A stretch of 64,000 nucleotides of DNA from Trinickia sp. Y13 (GCF_029522115.1 NZ_JAKWFK010000011.1:1-64000), one strand, 5' to 3'; counted from the stretch's first letter, positions 37,805 to 46,941 are shown. A program made the numbers and translations. Notes: generated by a model not told the origin, from the sequence alone.

Positions 37805-38116
37805 ATGGATACGCAAGAACGCATCAAGCAAATCGTCGATGAAAACGCCGTAGTCCTCTTCATGAAGGGCAACGCGCAGTTTCCGATGTGCGGTTTTTCG
37901 GGCCGCGCCGTGCAAATTCTGAAGGCATGCGGCTTGGACCAGTTCAAGACCGTGAACGTGCTCGAAGACGACGAAATCCGTCAGGGCATCAAGGAATTCT
38001 CGAACTGGCCGACGATTCCCCAGCTTTACGTGAAAGGCGAATTCGTCGGCGGCTCGGACATCATGATGGAGATGTACGAATCGGGCGAGCTGCAACAGCT
38101 GTTCACCGCGGCTTAA
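37805..38116 (+). CDS. grxD: Monothiol glutaredoxin
   Basis: A 103-aa CGFS-type monothiol glutaredoxin. Such proteins carry [2Fe-2S] clusters with glutathione and deliver them to target apoproteins. The active-site motif is seen in [14 protein letters not shown], the GSH-contacting [19 protein letters not shown] segment is complete, and the length is typical. The start ATG 37805 gives the usual [22 protein letters not shown]; an open frame upstream is not needed. ubiX follows 59 bp later on the same strand. Confidence 0.95.
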   Translation: MDTQERIKQIVDENAVVLFMKGNAQFPMCGFSGRAVQILKACGLDQFKTVNVLEDDEIRQGIKEFSNWPTIPQLYVKGEFVGGSDIMMEMYESGELQQLFTAA

Positions 38117-38175
38117 GGCTGAGCGTACGGGAGCCGCGTCTCGCGGCCCATCGCTCGAGCGCCACCGCTGCCGCC

Positions 38176-38772
38176 ATGTCCCTCGCCAATGCGCCGCCGC
38201 ACCGGCTGATCGTCGCGATCACCGGCGCCACGGGCGCGATCTACGGTATCCGCTTGCTCGAAACGATGCGGCGCATCGACGCACTCGAGACGCATCTCGT
38301 CGTGTCGAGCGCGGGCTGGCTCAATATTCAGCACGAACTCGGGCTGACCAAGGATGACATCCATCCTCTGGCGGGCGTCGTCCACAGCGTGCGCGACGTC
38401 GGCGCGAGCATCGCATCGGGGTCGTTCGCGACGGACGGGATGATCGTCGCCCCCTGTTCGATGAAGACGCTCGCCAGCATCGCGCACGGGCTGTCCGACA
38501 ATTTGATCGCACGCGCTGCCGACGTCACGCTCAAAGAGCGCCGGCGCCTGGTGCTGCTCGCGCGCGAAACGCCGCTGAACCTTGCCCACCTGCGCAATAT
38601 GACGGCCGTGACCGAAATGGGCGGCGTCATCTTCCCGCCCCTGCCAGCCTTCTACAACCGGCCGGCGTCGGTGGACGACATCGTCAACGATACGGTGGCG
38701 CGCGTGCTCGACATGTTTGCCCTCGGCCCCGCGCGCGCTGCCGCCTGGCCCGGGTTGCGAGGGCAATCGTAA
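38176..38772 (+). CDS. ubiX: Flavin prenyltransferase UbiX
   Basis: A 198-aa flavoprotein that attaches a dimethylallyl group to FMN, making the prenylated cofactor used by UbiD-type decarboxylases in ubiquinone synthesis. The N-terminal flavin-binding loop VAITGATGAIYGIRLLE is diagnostic, followed by DGMIVAPCSMKTLASIAHGLSDNLIARAADV and RRLVLLARETPLNLAHLRNM. ATG 38176 is the only suitable start near the fold; its ribosome site is weak, so translation may depend on coupling with grxD. Confidence 0.94.
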   Translation: MSLANAPPHRLIVAITGATGAIYGIRLLETMRRIDALETHLVVSSAGWLNIQHELGLTKDDIHPLAGVVHSVRDVGASIASGSFATDGMIVAPCSMKTLASIAHGLSDNLIARAADVTLKERRRLVLLARETPLNLAHLRNMTAVTEMGGVIFPPLPAFYNRPASVDDIVNDTVARVLDMFALGPARAAAWPGLRGQS

Positions 38773-38938
38773 GTTCGTGCGGCACTTCTGCCGCGCGGCG
38801 TCCTCTCTCGTTCCCGCCGCTTGCTCATCGGCATTCTCAACGCTCATGACACGGTCCGTTTCCTGAACGCCGGTTTATCCCGCCGGCGCATCGGCTTATG
38901 CTGCGTGATGTTATCGACGCATCGATGGACCACGCACC

Positions 38939-39721
38939 ATGTCACGCTTACCTTCGCTATTCCTGTCGCACGGCGCGCCGACGCTGCCGATCGACCCGTC
39001 GATGCCATCGACCGAATTCGCCTCGCTCGCATCGACGCTGCCGCGGCCGCGCGCAATCCTGATGCTCTCGGCTCACTGGTGCACCGAGGTTCCCGTTGCG
39101 AGCACCGCCGAGGCTCCGGAGACGATTCACGATTTTTACGGCTTCCCGCGCGAGCTGTACGCGCTGACTTATCGAGCGCCCGGCGCGCCCGACTTGGCGC
39201 GCCAGGCGGCAGCGTTGCTCGCTCAGGCGCAGATCCCCGCGAAAACGCAACCGCATGGCCTCGATCACGGCGCGTGGGTGCCGCTGCTGCTGATGTATCC
39301 GCAGGCCGACATCCCCGTCGCGCAACTGTCGATTCAGCCGCACCGCGACCCCGCGCATCACTATGCCCTCGGACGGGCGCTGCGGCCGTTGGCGGAGGAA
39401 GGGGTGCTGATAGTCGGCTCCGGTCAAATCACGCACAACTTGCGCGCAGCCGACTTCGGCGCCAAGCCGGGCGACGCGGACCCGCGTGTCGCCGAATTTA
39501 CCGGCTGGTTCGAAGCGCGGCTGGCCGAACGCGACGTCGATGCATTGTTGGACTATCGGCGCCGCGCACCGCACGCCGAGTTCATGCACCCGACCGACGA
39601 GCATTTGCTGCCGATCTTCGCCTCGCTTGGCGCCGCGGCCGACGGCTACGTGCTGCAAATTCAATCGCTCGGCACGTTCCAGCGCGCGCTGGCAATGACC
39701 AATTACGTCTTTGCGGGCTGA
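38939..39721 (+). CDS. ygiD: 4,5-DOPA dioxygenase extradiol-like protein
   Basis: A 260-aa member of the class III extradiol ring-cleavage dioxygenase family (DODA/YgiD). The metal-binding histidines are expected in FLSHGAPTLPID (N-terminal), SAHWCTE, LDHGAWVPL and the HPTDEHLLPIF segment, all present. Plant homologues open DOPA; bacterial YgiD proteins have weak extradiol activity on catechols. The true substrate in this organism is unknown. It starts 166 bp after ubiX, has its own likely promoter and ends at a strong terminator. Confidence 0.87.
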   Translation: MSRLPSLFLSHGAPTLPIDPSMPSTEFASLASTLPRPRAILMLSAHWCTEVPVASTAEAPETIHDFYGFPRELYALTYRAPGAPDLARQAAALLAQAQIPAKTQPHGLDHGAWVPLLLMYPQADIPVAQLSIQPHRDPAHHYALGRALRPLAEEGVLIVGSGQITHNLRAADFGAKPGDADPRVAEFTGWFEARLAERDVDALLDYRRRAPHAEFMHPTDEHLLPIFASLGAAADGYVLQIQSLGTFQRALAMTNYVFAG

Positions 39722-39784
39722 GGCAGGGGCTCGAACCTTCTCGGCCTTCGAACGCGCTTCCACCGCTGCGAACCCAAGAAAAAG

Positions 39785-39823
39785 CGAAGGCCCGTCTGAC
39801 GCCTCGTCAAACGGGCCTTCGCT
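39785..39823. terminator. Strong bidirectional terminator after ygiD
   Basis: GCGAAGGCCCGT pairs with ACGGGCCTTCGC (12 bp), with an inner TGACG/CGTCA stem closing a CCT loop. A-rich sequence (AAGAAAAA) precedes and TCGTCTTCTT follows. It lies between convergent ygiD and the permease gene. Confidence 0.85.
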
Positions 39824-39881
39824 CGTCTTCTTGCTCGATGCGCTCGATCCGCGCGCAACGCGCGGCGGACCTCACGTCAGG

Positions 39882-41474
39882 TTAGACACCCACCCCTTCG
39901 AGAATGTCTTCTTCCGACTCGCGCTCGTCCAGATAACGCGTGCGATAGCCGGTGTTGACGCCCCAGAAGTAGAAAATCAGCGAGATGACGGCCACGACCA
40001 GCATATCCCAGCCATACGGCAAGACGCCGATGCCGCCGAACTGCTTGCTGCCGAGAATCGACAGCGCCGCCATCGTAGGCAGATAGGCGACGAGCCACCA
40101 AGCCGCCTTCAGATCGCCGCCCCAGCCGCCCCAGCCCGACTTGCCCTGGTAATAGAAGTAGATTGGCAGCGCGACGATCATCAGCAGAATGATCTCGCCG
40201 GTGAGCGGCCACTTCGCCCAATACAGCACCAGCGAGGCGCAAACGAACGCGAACGGCGCGATGATGCCCATGAACGGCAATTTCAACGGCCGCTCGACGT
40301 CCAGCGCTGTGCGGCGCAGCGCCATCAGGCTAATCGGCCCGGTCAGGTACGAAATGACGGTGGCGACCGAAATGACTGCGGCAAGCGAGCTCCAGCCGCG
40401 GAAGAAGAACATGAAGACGAACGAGACGGCCAGGTTGAACCACATCGCGTTGCGCGGCACGCCGTAGAACGGGTGCACGTTGCCGAACATCTTCGGCAGC
40501 GTATTGTTGCGCTCCATCGCGTAGATCATGCGCGTGGTCGTCGCCATGTACGTCGTGCCGGTGCCGCTCGGGCTCACGAATGCATCGACGTAGAGCATGA
40601 TGGCAAGCCAGTTCAGGTTCAGCGCGATCGCGAGTTCGGCGAACGGCGAGGCGAAGTTGAAGTGGCTCCAACCCTTGGCGACATCGGCCGGATTGACGGC
40701 GCCGATATAGGCGAGTTGCAGCAGCACGTAGATCACGAGCGCCAGCAGAATCGAACCGATCACGGCGAACGGCACGCTCTTGGACGGGTTGCGCGCCTCG
40801 CCGGCCAAGTTGACCGGGCTTTGGAAGCCATTGAAGCTGAACACGATCCCGCTCGTCGCCACGGCCGTGAACACGGCCGACCAGCCATAGGGCGCGAATT
40901 CGCTCGAGGTGCCGAAGTTCTCGCTATGGAAGCCCGACGCCAACAGGCCCGCGATCGTCAGCCCCGGGATGATGAACTTGAACACGGTGATGGCCGTGTT
41001 CGCGCGCGCAAACACTTTCACGCCCCAGTAGTTCAGCATGAAGTAGACGATGACGAGCAACGCCGAGAGCAGCAGCCCTGGCGGCGTCAGCGATCCGTTC
41101 ACGAACAAGTTGTGCGCCCACTCGTAGGGCCACGTGCTCATGTACTGGATCGACGCCTCGGCTTCGATGGGGATCACCGACACGATGGCGATCCAGTTCG
41201 CCCACGCGCTGATGAAACCAACTAGCGCGCCGTGCGAATAGCGGGCATAGCGCACCATACCGCCCGACTCGGGGAACATCGCGCCCAATTCCGCGTAGGT
41301 GAGCGCGATCGCCAAAATGACGACGGCGCCGATGATCCACGCACACACGGCGGCGGGTCCGGCGATCTTGGCAGCTTTCCACGCGCCGAACAGCCAGCCG
41401 GAGCCGATGATGGAACCCAAGCCGGTGAGCATCAGCGCAAACGGCCCGATGTTCCTTTGAATAGAACTTTTCAC
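39882..41474 (-). CDS. APC-family amino-acid permease
   Basis: A 530-aa inner-membrane transporter with about 12 helices of the amino acid-polyamine-organocation superfamily. The first helix carries the conserved glycine-rich unwound segment TGLGSIIGSGWLFGAWKAAKIAGP. Helix 6 is in TSGIVFSFNGFQSPVNLAGEARNPSKSVP, whose GEARNPSK motif is typical. The substrate is not inferable. GTG 41474 is taken as the start because AGGAG lies five bases upstream and the family N-terminus follows (KSSIQRNIGPFALM); a far upstream ATG lacks support. Confidence 0.9.
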   Translation of the reverse strand: MKSSIQRNIGPFALMLTGLGSIIGSGWLFGAWKAAKIAGPAAVCAWIIGAVVILAIALTYAELGAMFPESGGMVRYARYSHGALVGFISAWANWIAIVSVIPIEAEASIQYMSTWPYEWAHNLFVNGSLTPPGLLLSALLVIVYFMLNYWGVKVFARANTAITVFKFIIPGLTIAGLLASGFHSENFGTSSEFAPYGWSAVFTAVATSGIVFSFNGFQSPVNLAGEARNPSKSVPFAVIGSILLALVIYVLLQLAYIGAVNPADVAKGWSHFNFASPFAELAIALNLNWLAIMLYVDAFVSPSGTGTTYMATTTRMIYAMERNNTLPKMFGNVHPFYGVPRNAMWFNLAVSFVFMFFFRGWSSLAAVISVATVISYLTGPISLMALRRTALDVERPLKLPFMGIIAPFAFVCASLVLYWAKWPLTGEIILLMIVALPIYFYYQGKSGWGGWGGDLKAAWWLVAYLPTMAALSILGSKQFGGIGVLPYGWDMLVVAVISLIFYFWGVNTGYRTRYLDERESEEDILEGVGV

Positions 41475-41735
41475 AACCTCTCCTTGGGGATATACGAATG
41501 GCGCGCGGGGGGACGCGCTGGTTCTGCAAGAAGCGTGCAACCGGGCGAGCGGGGCGGCAGGGGAGCCGCAACTTGGCGCAACCGCACCGGCGCGGCGCGT
41601 AGTTTACCGGTTGGATTCACTTAATTGGTGCGAAATGATCCGGCACCAGCAAAAAAACCGCCGACGCATGAAAGCCTTGTAAGAACTTGCGCCGAGCGGC
41701 TCGTCCGGGTGCGTTTATTGCGCCGCGAAATATTG

Positions 41736-41764
41736 TTGACGTCCGGCAGAATTCGCCGTATAAC
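41736..41764 (+). promoter_or_regulatory. Sigma70 promoter of the cold-shock gene
   Basis: TTGACG and TATAAC are separated by exactly 17 bp, a near-consensus sigma70 promoter. Transcription would begin near 41771, giving about 140 nt of untranslated leader. The stretch 41475-41735 upstream, facing the permease gene, holds no gene that I can support. Confidence 0.8.
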
Positions 41765-41770
41765 AACGGT

Positions 41771-41910
41771 GCAGGATTTCAAGTGGCGAGTGTGGATTGG
41801 TCTTTCGTAGTTCGCCCCCATCAGGTACTCCGGTTGTCCTATTACCCTTCCTTGATTTTCGTGCGCTCCCAGGCTTCGGCCTTTTTTATCCAGATTTAGG
41901 AATTTGTAAT
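41771..41910 (+). promoter_or_regulatory. Long 5' untranslated leader of the cold-shock mRNA
   Basis: About 140 nt lie between the predicted start of transcription and the ATG. In E. coli cspA a leader of similar length refolds with temperature and controls stability and translation. The leader is AT-richer than its surroundings, with T-runs near 41881. No strong Shine-Dalgarno sequence is seen; TTTAGGAATTTGTAAT precedes the ATG. Confidence 0.55.
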
Positions 41911-42114
41911 ATGGAAACCGGTACCGTCAAGTGGTTCAACGACGCAAAGGGCTTTGGCTTCATCACCCCCGATGGTGGCGGCGAAGATCTCTTCGCGCAC
42001 TTCTCGGAAATTCGCGTTGAAGGCTTCAAGACGCTGCAAGAAAACCAAAAAGTGTCGTTCGAAGTGAAGACGGGCCCCAAGGGCAAGCAAGCTGCGAACA
42101 TCAAGCCGGTCTAA
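41911..42114 (+). CDS. cspA: Cold-shock protein (CspA family)
   Basis: A 67-aa OB-fold nucleic-acid chaperone. Both RNA-binding motifs are present: RNP1 in KGFGFITP and RNP2 as DLFAHFSEI. The N-terminus [18 protein letters not shown] is diagnostic. CspA-type proteins melt RNA structure and help translation, at low temperature or constitutively. The gene has its own promoter, long leader and intrinsic terminator, so it is a monocistronic unit. Which of the several Csp paralogues it is cannot be told. Confidence 0.95.
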   Translation: METGTVKWFNDAKGFGFITPDGGGEDLFAHFSEIRVEGFKTLQENQKVSFEVKTGPKGKQAANIKPV

Positions 42115-42185
42115 AGGCTGATTCGCTGTCTGGCGCTCCCGTTATCAAGCGGTGAGTCGTCGCCCAGGCAGCGCGCTTCGCAAAC

Positions 42186-42212
42186 AAAAACCCCGCGATA
42201 TGCGGGGTTTTT
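42186..42212 (+). terminator. Intrinsic terminator of the cold-shock gene
   Basis: AAAAACCCCGC and GCGGGGTTTTT form an 11-bp inverted repeat with a 5-nt loop and a T5 run, 71 bp past the csp stop. It may also stop transcription from the convergent Hsp70-like gene. Confidence 0.92.
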
Positions 42213-42315
42213 GCATTGGACGGTCGATGCCGCACGTCCGGATTGCTGCGGCCGCACGCCGGGACGGTGTGCCGAAAGACTCGCTCGGTTGCCGCGAATA
42301 CGCTTGGGCAGCGCG

Positions 42316-43575
42316 TTAAGCGAACAGGCGTTGAGCGTGGATGCCCAGGCCCGCGGCGACACTCGCCAGGCGATCGCCGAATACGGGGCGGGCAGCCGGG
42401 AAAGCGGCGCACAGCGCCTGCGTCAAGAAGTGCAAGCCCGTCGAGCCGCCCGTGAAATACAGTGCGTCCACGTCACCCGGCGCCACGCCCGCGGCCCTCA
42501 CGGTCTCGCGCGCCGCCTCGGAAATGCGCCGCGTCTCGTCCTCGCCTGCCGCGATCAGTTGCGCTTCGTCGAAGGCAACACGCAAGTCGGTTTCAACGTC
42601 GTCCAGATCGATCGAAGTCTCCCCGCCCGCCGCAACGCCGATTTTGGCCTCTTCCGCGCGCGCGGCGAGCGCATGGCCCAGCCGGCGCTCGACCACCCGC
42701 ATGAGCCGCTCGTGGTGGCGCACGTCGCGGTACAGATGCCGCATCAGCGTCAACTCGCCAATTCTTTTGCCCGAGTAGACGGTGTTGATCAAATGCCACG
42801 TGGCCAAGTCGAAGTAGATGCGGTTCGGGACTTCGCGGCCCTCGGGATCGAGGGAGCGGTAGCCCAGCTCGGGCAAGATCGTTTCCATCTCGACGCGCCG
42901 GTCGAAGTCGGTCCCGGCCACATGGACCCCGTGATGCGCGAGCACGTCGTCCTTACGCTCGATGCGGCGCATGCGCTCGGGCCCCACTCGCACGAGGGAG
43001 AAGTCGGACGTCCCGCCGCCGATATCGGCGACGAGCACCAGCGCTTCAGCGCTCAACCGCGACTCGTAGTCGAAAGCGGCGGCGATCGGCTCGTATTGGA
43101 AATGAATTTCGCCCAAGCCCGCCGCCTGCGCGGCGCCGGCCAACTGGCGTTGCGCTAGCGCATCCGCGCGCGGATCGTCATCGACGAAAAATACCGGGCG
43201 TCCGAGCACGGCTCGTTCGATCGGCACGCCTGCGCACAATTCCGCTTGGCGCTTGAGGAACCCAACGAAGATCGCGACAATTTCGGTGTACTTGATCGCA
43301 CTGCCGTCGCCGAGGTCCGTGGCAGTTTCCGCCAGTGGCGAGCCCAAGATACTTTTCAGCGAACGCATCAAGCGCCCGTCGAAACCGTCGATGTACTCGG
43401 CGAGCGCGGCGCGGCCGTAGGCCCGCGTATGTTCGTCCGTGTTGAAGAAAACCGCGGTGGGCAACGTCGTATGGGCGCCTTCGACGGGAGCCAGCACCAT
43501 CGTCTCGCCGCGCGGTAGGGCCACGGCCGAGTTGGACGTGCCGAAGTCGATCGCACAGTAGGGCTTCGCTTTCAT
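42316..43575 (-). CDS. yegD: YegD-like Hsp70-family protein
   Basis: A 419-aa protein with the actin-like ATPase fold of Hsp70 but no substrate-binding domain, as in E. coli YegD. Phosphate-1 is AIDFGTSNSAVAL at the N-terminus, phosphate-2 is VLVADIGGGTSDFSLV and the adenosine motif is LYFTGGSTGLHF. The region YEPIAAAFDYESRL is a conserved connector. Its function is unknown; without the C-terminal domain it is unlikely to be an ordinary chaperone. ATG 43575 gives the family N-terminus. It is divergent from an MFS carrier gene 211 bp away. Confidence 0.86.
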   Translation of the reverse strand: MKAKPYCAIDFGTSNSAVALPRGETMVLAPVEGAHTTLPTAVFFNTDEHTRAYGRAALAEYIDGFDGRLMRSLKSILGSPLAETATDLGDGSAIKYTEIVAIFVGFLKRQAELCAGVPIERAVLGRPVFFVDDDPRADALAQRQLAGAAQAAGLGEIHFQYEPIAAAFDYESRLSAEALVLVADIGGGTSDFSLVRVGPERMRRIERKDDVLAHHGVHVAGTDFDRRVEMETILPELGYRSLDPEGREVPNRIYFDLATWHLINTVYSGKRIGELTLMRHLYRDVRHHERLMRVVERRLGHALAARAEEAKIGVAAGGETSIDLDDVETDLRVAFDEAQLIAAGEDETRRISEAARETVRAAGVAPGDVDALYFTGGSTGLHFLTQALCAAFPAARPVFGDRLASVAAGLGIHAQRLFA

Positions 43576-43786
43576 CGCAACTCGCTTTATGCCAACACAA
43601 CAGAAGGGAGCGCTTTTTATCACGAACTGACCGATAGGAGCAATCGGTGCGCCATTCGAGATAGTACTTGGTCGGCGCATTCGCCACGGCCGGGCACGCT
43701 GTTTGCGCGCCCCGCCAACGGTCCATCGACAAGGCTGCGCGACGCGCCCAAGCCAGCCCCAGCCCAACCTCAGGAGATGCCGTTCC

Positions 43787-45349
43787 ATGAAAGCGCCTTC
43801 GCCCCTGCCACGCCCCGCCGCGCCGGAGGCGGGGCTCGGTGCGCTCGACACCCCGGCGCCGGCCCCGGAGCCGACGGCGCCGGCGGCTACGCTTGCCGAG
43901 CCGCGTGACGACATCTTCGAAACCGACTTGCCGTCGCGGCTCGATCGCCTGCCGTGGGGCCGCTTTCATACGTTGATTGTCATCGCGCTGGGCGTGACGT
44001 GGCTGCTCGATGGGCTCGAAGTCACGCTCGCAGGCGCGGTGGCGGGCGCGCTCAAGGCCAGCCCCGCGCTGCATTTGACCGACGCCGACATCGGCCTGGC
44101 CGGCAGCGCCTACATCGCAGGCGCGGTGCTCGGCGCGCTCGGCTTTGGCTGGCTCACCGATCGGCTCGGGCGCCGCAAACTGTTTTTCGCAACACTGGGC
44201 TTGTATCTGGCCGCCACCGCAGCTACGGCGTTCTCATGGAACTTCGCCAGCTTCGCAGTACTGCGCTTTTTGACGGGAGCCGGCATCGGTGGCGAATACG
44301 CGGCCATCAATTCGACGATCCAAGAATTCACGCCGGCACGCGTGCGCGGCTGGACCGACCTCGGCATCAACGGAACGTTCTGGGTGGGCGCGGCGCTTGG
44401 CGCGGGCGGCTCGCTCGTGTTGCTCGACCCCAGCGTCGTTCCGGGCGACTTGGGCTGGCGCGCCTGCTTTTTCATCGGCGCGGCGCTCGCGCTCGTCATC
44501 GTTTTCATGCGCGTCTGGGTGCCGGAAAGCCCCCGCTGGCTGCTCACGCACAACGAACCCCATCAAGCACACAGCATCGTGGAGGCCATCGAGGCTCGCT
44601 TTCATCGCGCCGGGCGTGCGCCGCTTTCCAACGAACTCGAGACGCTGCGGTTTGCGCGGCGCGACGGCACGCCCCTCGCGGAGGTGTTCACGGCGCTGTT
44701 CGTCACGCACCGGCGCCGATCTTTGGTCGGCCTCGCATTGATGACGGCCCAGGCATTCTTCTACAACGCGATCTTCTTCACCTATGCACTCGTACTGACC
44801 GACTTTTATCACGTGCCGAGCGGAGAAGTCGGCCGCTACCTGCTACCGTTCGCCCTCGGCAACTTTCTCGGCCCGATCGTGCTCGGCCATGCGTTCGATG
44901 CGATCGGGCGCCGCACGATGATCGCGGCTACCTACGCCCTTTCGGGGCTGCTGCTCACGGGTAGCGGCTACCTGTTCGCGCAGGGGATGCTGACCGTCGA
45001 GCAGCAAACCGTCGCTTGGATGGTGATTTTCTTCTTTGCTTCGGCCGCCGCGAGCTCGGCCTACTTGACCGTGAGCGAATCGTTCCCGCTCGAGATTCGC
45101 GCGCTTGCCATCGCCGTCTTCTATGCCCTGGGCACCGCGCTCGGCGGTATTGCCGGCCCCGCGCTCTTCGGCCGGCTCATTGATACCCAGCAGCGCAGCG
45201 CCGTGTTCGAAGGCTACCTGCTCGGCTCGGCGCTGATGCTGGCGGCCGCCGCGATTGCGGCAATCTGGGGCATCGACGCCGAGCGCAAAGCGTTGGAACA
45301 AGTCGCCACGCCGCTTTCCGCGCTAAGCGACGACGCCGACGCACGCTGA
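43787..45349 (+). CDS. MFS transporter, sugar/aromatic-acid porter type
   Basis: A 520-aa major facilitator with 12 probable helices and a cytoplasmic N-terminal tail of about 55 residues rich in Pro and Ala. The loop 2-3 motif is GFGWLTDRLGRRKLFF and loop 8-9 has LGHAFDAIGRRTMI. The motif VPESPRWLL after helix 6 is typical of the sugar porter and related families. The substrate is unknown. ATG 43787 follows AGGAG at long spacing. It converges on the next MFS gene with a 31-bp gap. Confidence 0.86.
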   Translation: MKAPSPLPRPAAPEAGLGALDTPAPAPEPTAPAATLAEPRDDIFETDLPSRLDRLPWGRFHTLIVIALGVTWLLDGLEVTLAGAVAGALKASPALHLTDADIGLAGSAYIAGAVLGALGFGWLTDRLGRRKLFFATLGLYLAATAATAFSWNFASFAVLRFLTGAGIGGEYAAINSTIQEFTPARVRGWTDLGINGTFWVGAALGAGGSLVLLDPSVVPGDLGWRACFFIGAALALVIVFMRVWVPESPRWLLTHNEPHQAHSIVEAIEARFHRAGRAPLSNELETLRFARRDGTPLAEVFTALFVTHRRRSLVGLALMTAQAFFYNAIFFTYALVLTDFYHVPSGEVGRYLLPFALGNFLGPIVLGHAFDAIGRRTMIAATYALSGLLLTGSGYLFAQGMLTVEQQTVAWMVIFFFASAAASSAYLTVSESFPLEIRALAIAVFYALGTALGGIAGPALFGRLIDTQQRSAVFEGYLLGSALMLAAAAIAAIWGIDAERKALEQVATPLSALSDDADAR

Positions 45350-45380
45350 GCACCCGGTCGCGAGTCGAACGGCGCTGGGC

Positions 45381-46670
45381 TCAAGCGGCCGGCGCGGCGA
45401 CGGCGCTCGCGGCGCCGCGGCGGTGAATCCTCAACACGAGAATCGCACCGACCAGGCACAACCCGCCCGAGATCATCGAGGCGACCGTGTAGGTGCCGAG
45501 GCTCGCGCGCAGCAGGCCCGCGCCATAGGCGGCGAACGCGGCCCCGAGCTGGTGGCCCGCCACGATCCAGCCGAACACGACGGGCGCCGACTCCTTGCCG
45601 AATACGTCCGTCGTCAAGCGCACGGTCGGCGGCACGGTGGCGATCCAATCGAGCCCGTAGAACACAGCGAACAGCGGCAGCCCGAAGAAGTCGAAACCGA
45701 ACGCGTAGGGCAGATAGATCAGCGACAGTCCGCGCAGCCCGTAATACCAAAACAGCAGCACCCGGCTGTTGAAGCGATCGGACAGCCAACCCGAGAGCGT
45801 CGTGCCGAACAGATCGAAGATGCCCATGGCCGCGAGTAGCGACGCCCCCTGCACTTCGCTCATGCCGTAGTCGCCGCACATCGCGATCAGGTGCGTGCCC
45901 ACATAGCCGTTGGTGCTCGCGCCGCAGATGAAAAAGCTGAAGAACAGCAGCCAGAAGTCGCGGTTTTTGCTGGCCGACGCAAGCGTGCCGAACGCGATGG
46001 CGAGCGGATTCTTCGCGGCTTGCGCATCCGTGTGCGGCGCGTCGTGCGGCTCGCCGTAGGGGCGCAGCCCAACGCTGCCAGGACGCTCGGGCAACAAGAA
46101 CGCGACGAGCGGCAGCACGAGCGCGGCGACGAGCGCCACGATCAGCACGACCGGCCGCCACCCGTGGTGCTCGGCCACCGCCGCGAGCATCGGCAGGAAC
46201 ACGAGTTGGCCCGTGGCCGAACTCGCCGTCAAGATGCCCATCACCAAGCCGCGGCGCTGCGCGAACCAGCGATTGACGACCGTGGCGGACAGCGTCAACG
46301 CTGCGACACCCGTCGCTCCGCCCACCATGACGCCCCAGATGAGGATCATTTGCCAAGGCGCCGTCATCATCGACGAGAGGGCGACACCGCCGCCCATCAC
46401 GGCCAACGCCGTCATGAGCGTGGGCCGCACGCCGAAGCGCTGCATCGAGGCAGCCGCAAACGGACCGGTGAGGCCGTAGAGCGCGATGTTGACGGAAATC
46501 GCCAGTGAAATCGTCGCTCGGCTCCAGCCGAATTGATGCTCCAGCGGCAGCATCATCACGCTCGGCGTGGCGCGCGTCCCGGCCGCGGCGAGCAACACCA
46601 GGAACACCACCGCGGCGACGACCCATCCGTAATGGGCTCGCCCGCTGATTCTTTTTGCAATCCAGTTCAT
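45381..46670 (-). CDS. MFS transporter, monocarboxylate/oxalate-formate antiporter-like
   Basis: A 429-aa major facilitator whose start RAHYGWVVAAVVFLVLLAAAGTRATPSVMMLPLEHQFGWSRA resembles the monocarboxylate and oxalate:formate antiporter families (shown here as separate pieces HYGWVVAAVVF and QFGWSRATISL). Twelve helices with a central loop near residues 195-225 are expected. AGGAGTGCCG precedes ATG 46670. It is divergent from a TetR gene with two facing operator half-elements in the gap, so it is probably the exporter or importer controlled by that regulator. Confidence 0.85.
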   Translation of the reverse strand: MNWIAKRISGRAHYGWVVAAVVFLVLLAAAGTRATPSVMMLPLEHQFGWSRATISLAISVNIALYGLTGPFAAASMQRFGVRPTLMTALAVMGGGVALSSMMTAPWQMILIWGVMVGGATGVAALTLSATVVNRWFAQRRGLVMGILTASSATGQLVFLPMLAAVAEHHGWRPVVLIVALVAALVLPLVAFLLPERPGSVGLRPYGEPHDAPHTDAQAAKNPLAIAFGTLASASKNRDFWLLFFSFFICGASTNGYVGTHLIAMCGDYGMSEVQGASLLAAMGIFDLFGTTLSGWLSDRFNSRVLLFWYYGLRGLSLIYLPYAFGFDFFGLPLFAVFYGLDWIATVPPTVRLTTDVFGKESAPVVFGWIVAGHQLGAAFAAYGAGLLRASLGTYTVASMISGGLCLVGAILVLRIHRRGAASAVAAPAA

Positions 46671-46801
46671 CGGCACTCCTGTGGGCGCGCGGCCGGCCGC
46701 AAGCCGGCTGCGCGCGCATATTGGCGTCTTCGTTGTTATCGGTGCATAGAGGACACGTTCGGCCCCGCTCGGACCGTTCGATCCAATGCCTCGCCCATTC
46801 G

Positions 46802-46819
46802 ATGTTACAGACCAGTCAC
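46802..46819. promoter_or_regulatory. TetR-type operator copy 1
   Basis: ATGTTACAGACCAGTCAC is the inverted counterpart of the element at 46840-46857, matching at 16 of 18 positions. It lies in the gap between the MFS gene and its divergent TetR regulator, in the promoter zone of the MFS gene. Confidence 0.7.
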
Positions 46820-46839
46820 AAACATGAGTTGCCATGCTA

Positions 46840-46857
46840 GTGACCGGTCGGTAACAT
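46840..46857. promoter_or_regulatory. TetR-type operator copy 2
   Basis: GTGACCGGTCGGTAACAT contains the palindromic core GACCGGTC and mirrors the element at 46802-46819 across a 20-nt spacer. The core resembles that of the paa operator at 1060, which is normal for TetR-family sites. Confidence 0.72.
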
Positions 46858-46941
46858 GTCAAGTGGATCAGATTCGTAGGCTTGCGCGACCGGGGCGAGT
46901 AGCGCCGATCATCGCCGCGGGCACAACCCGGACACCTCACC

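Noticed and set aside
39711-41225. A 504-codon plus-strand open frame opposite the APC permease
   Set aside because: Its translation is rich in Arg, His, Asp and Gln without domains and mirrors the hydrophobic permease on the other strand.
43787-46670. Two adjacent MFS genes as one two-part transporter
   Set aside because: They are convergent, belong to different MFS families and have separate promoters; each is a complete 12-helix carrier.
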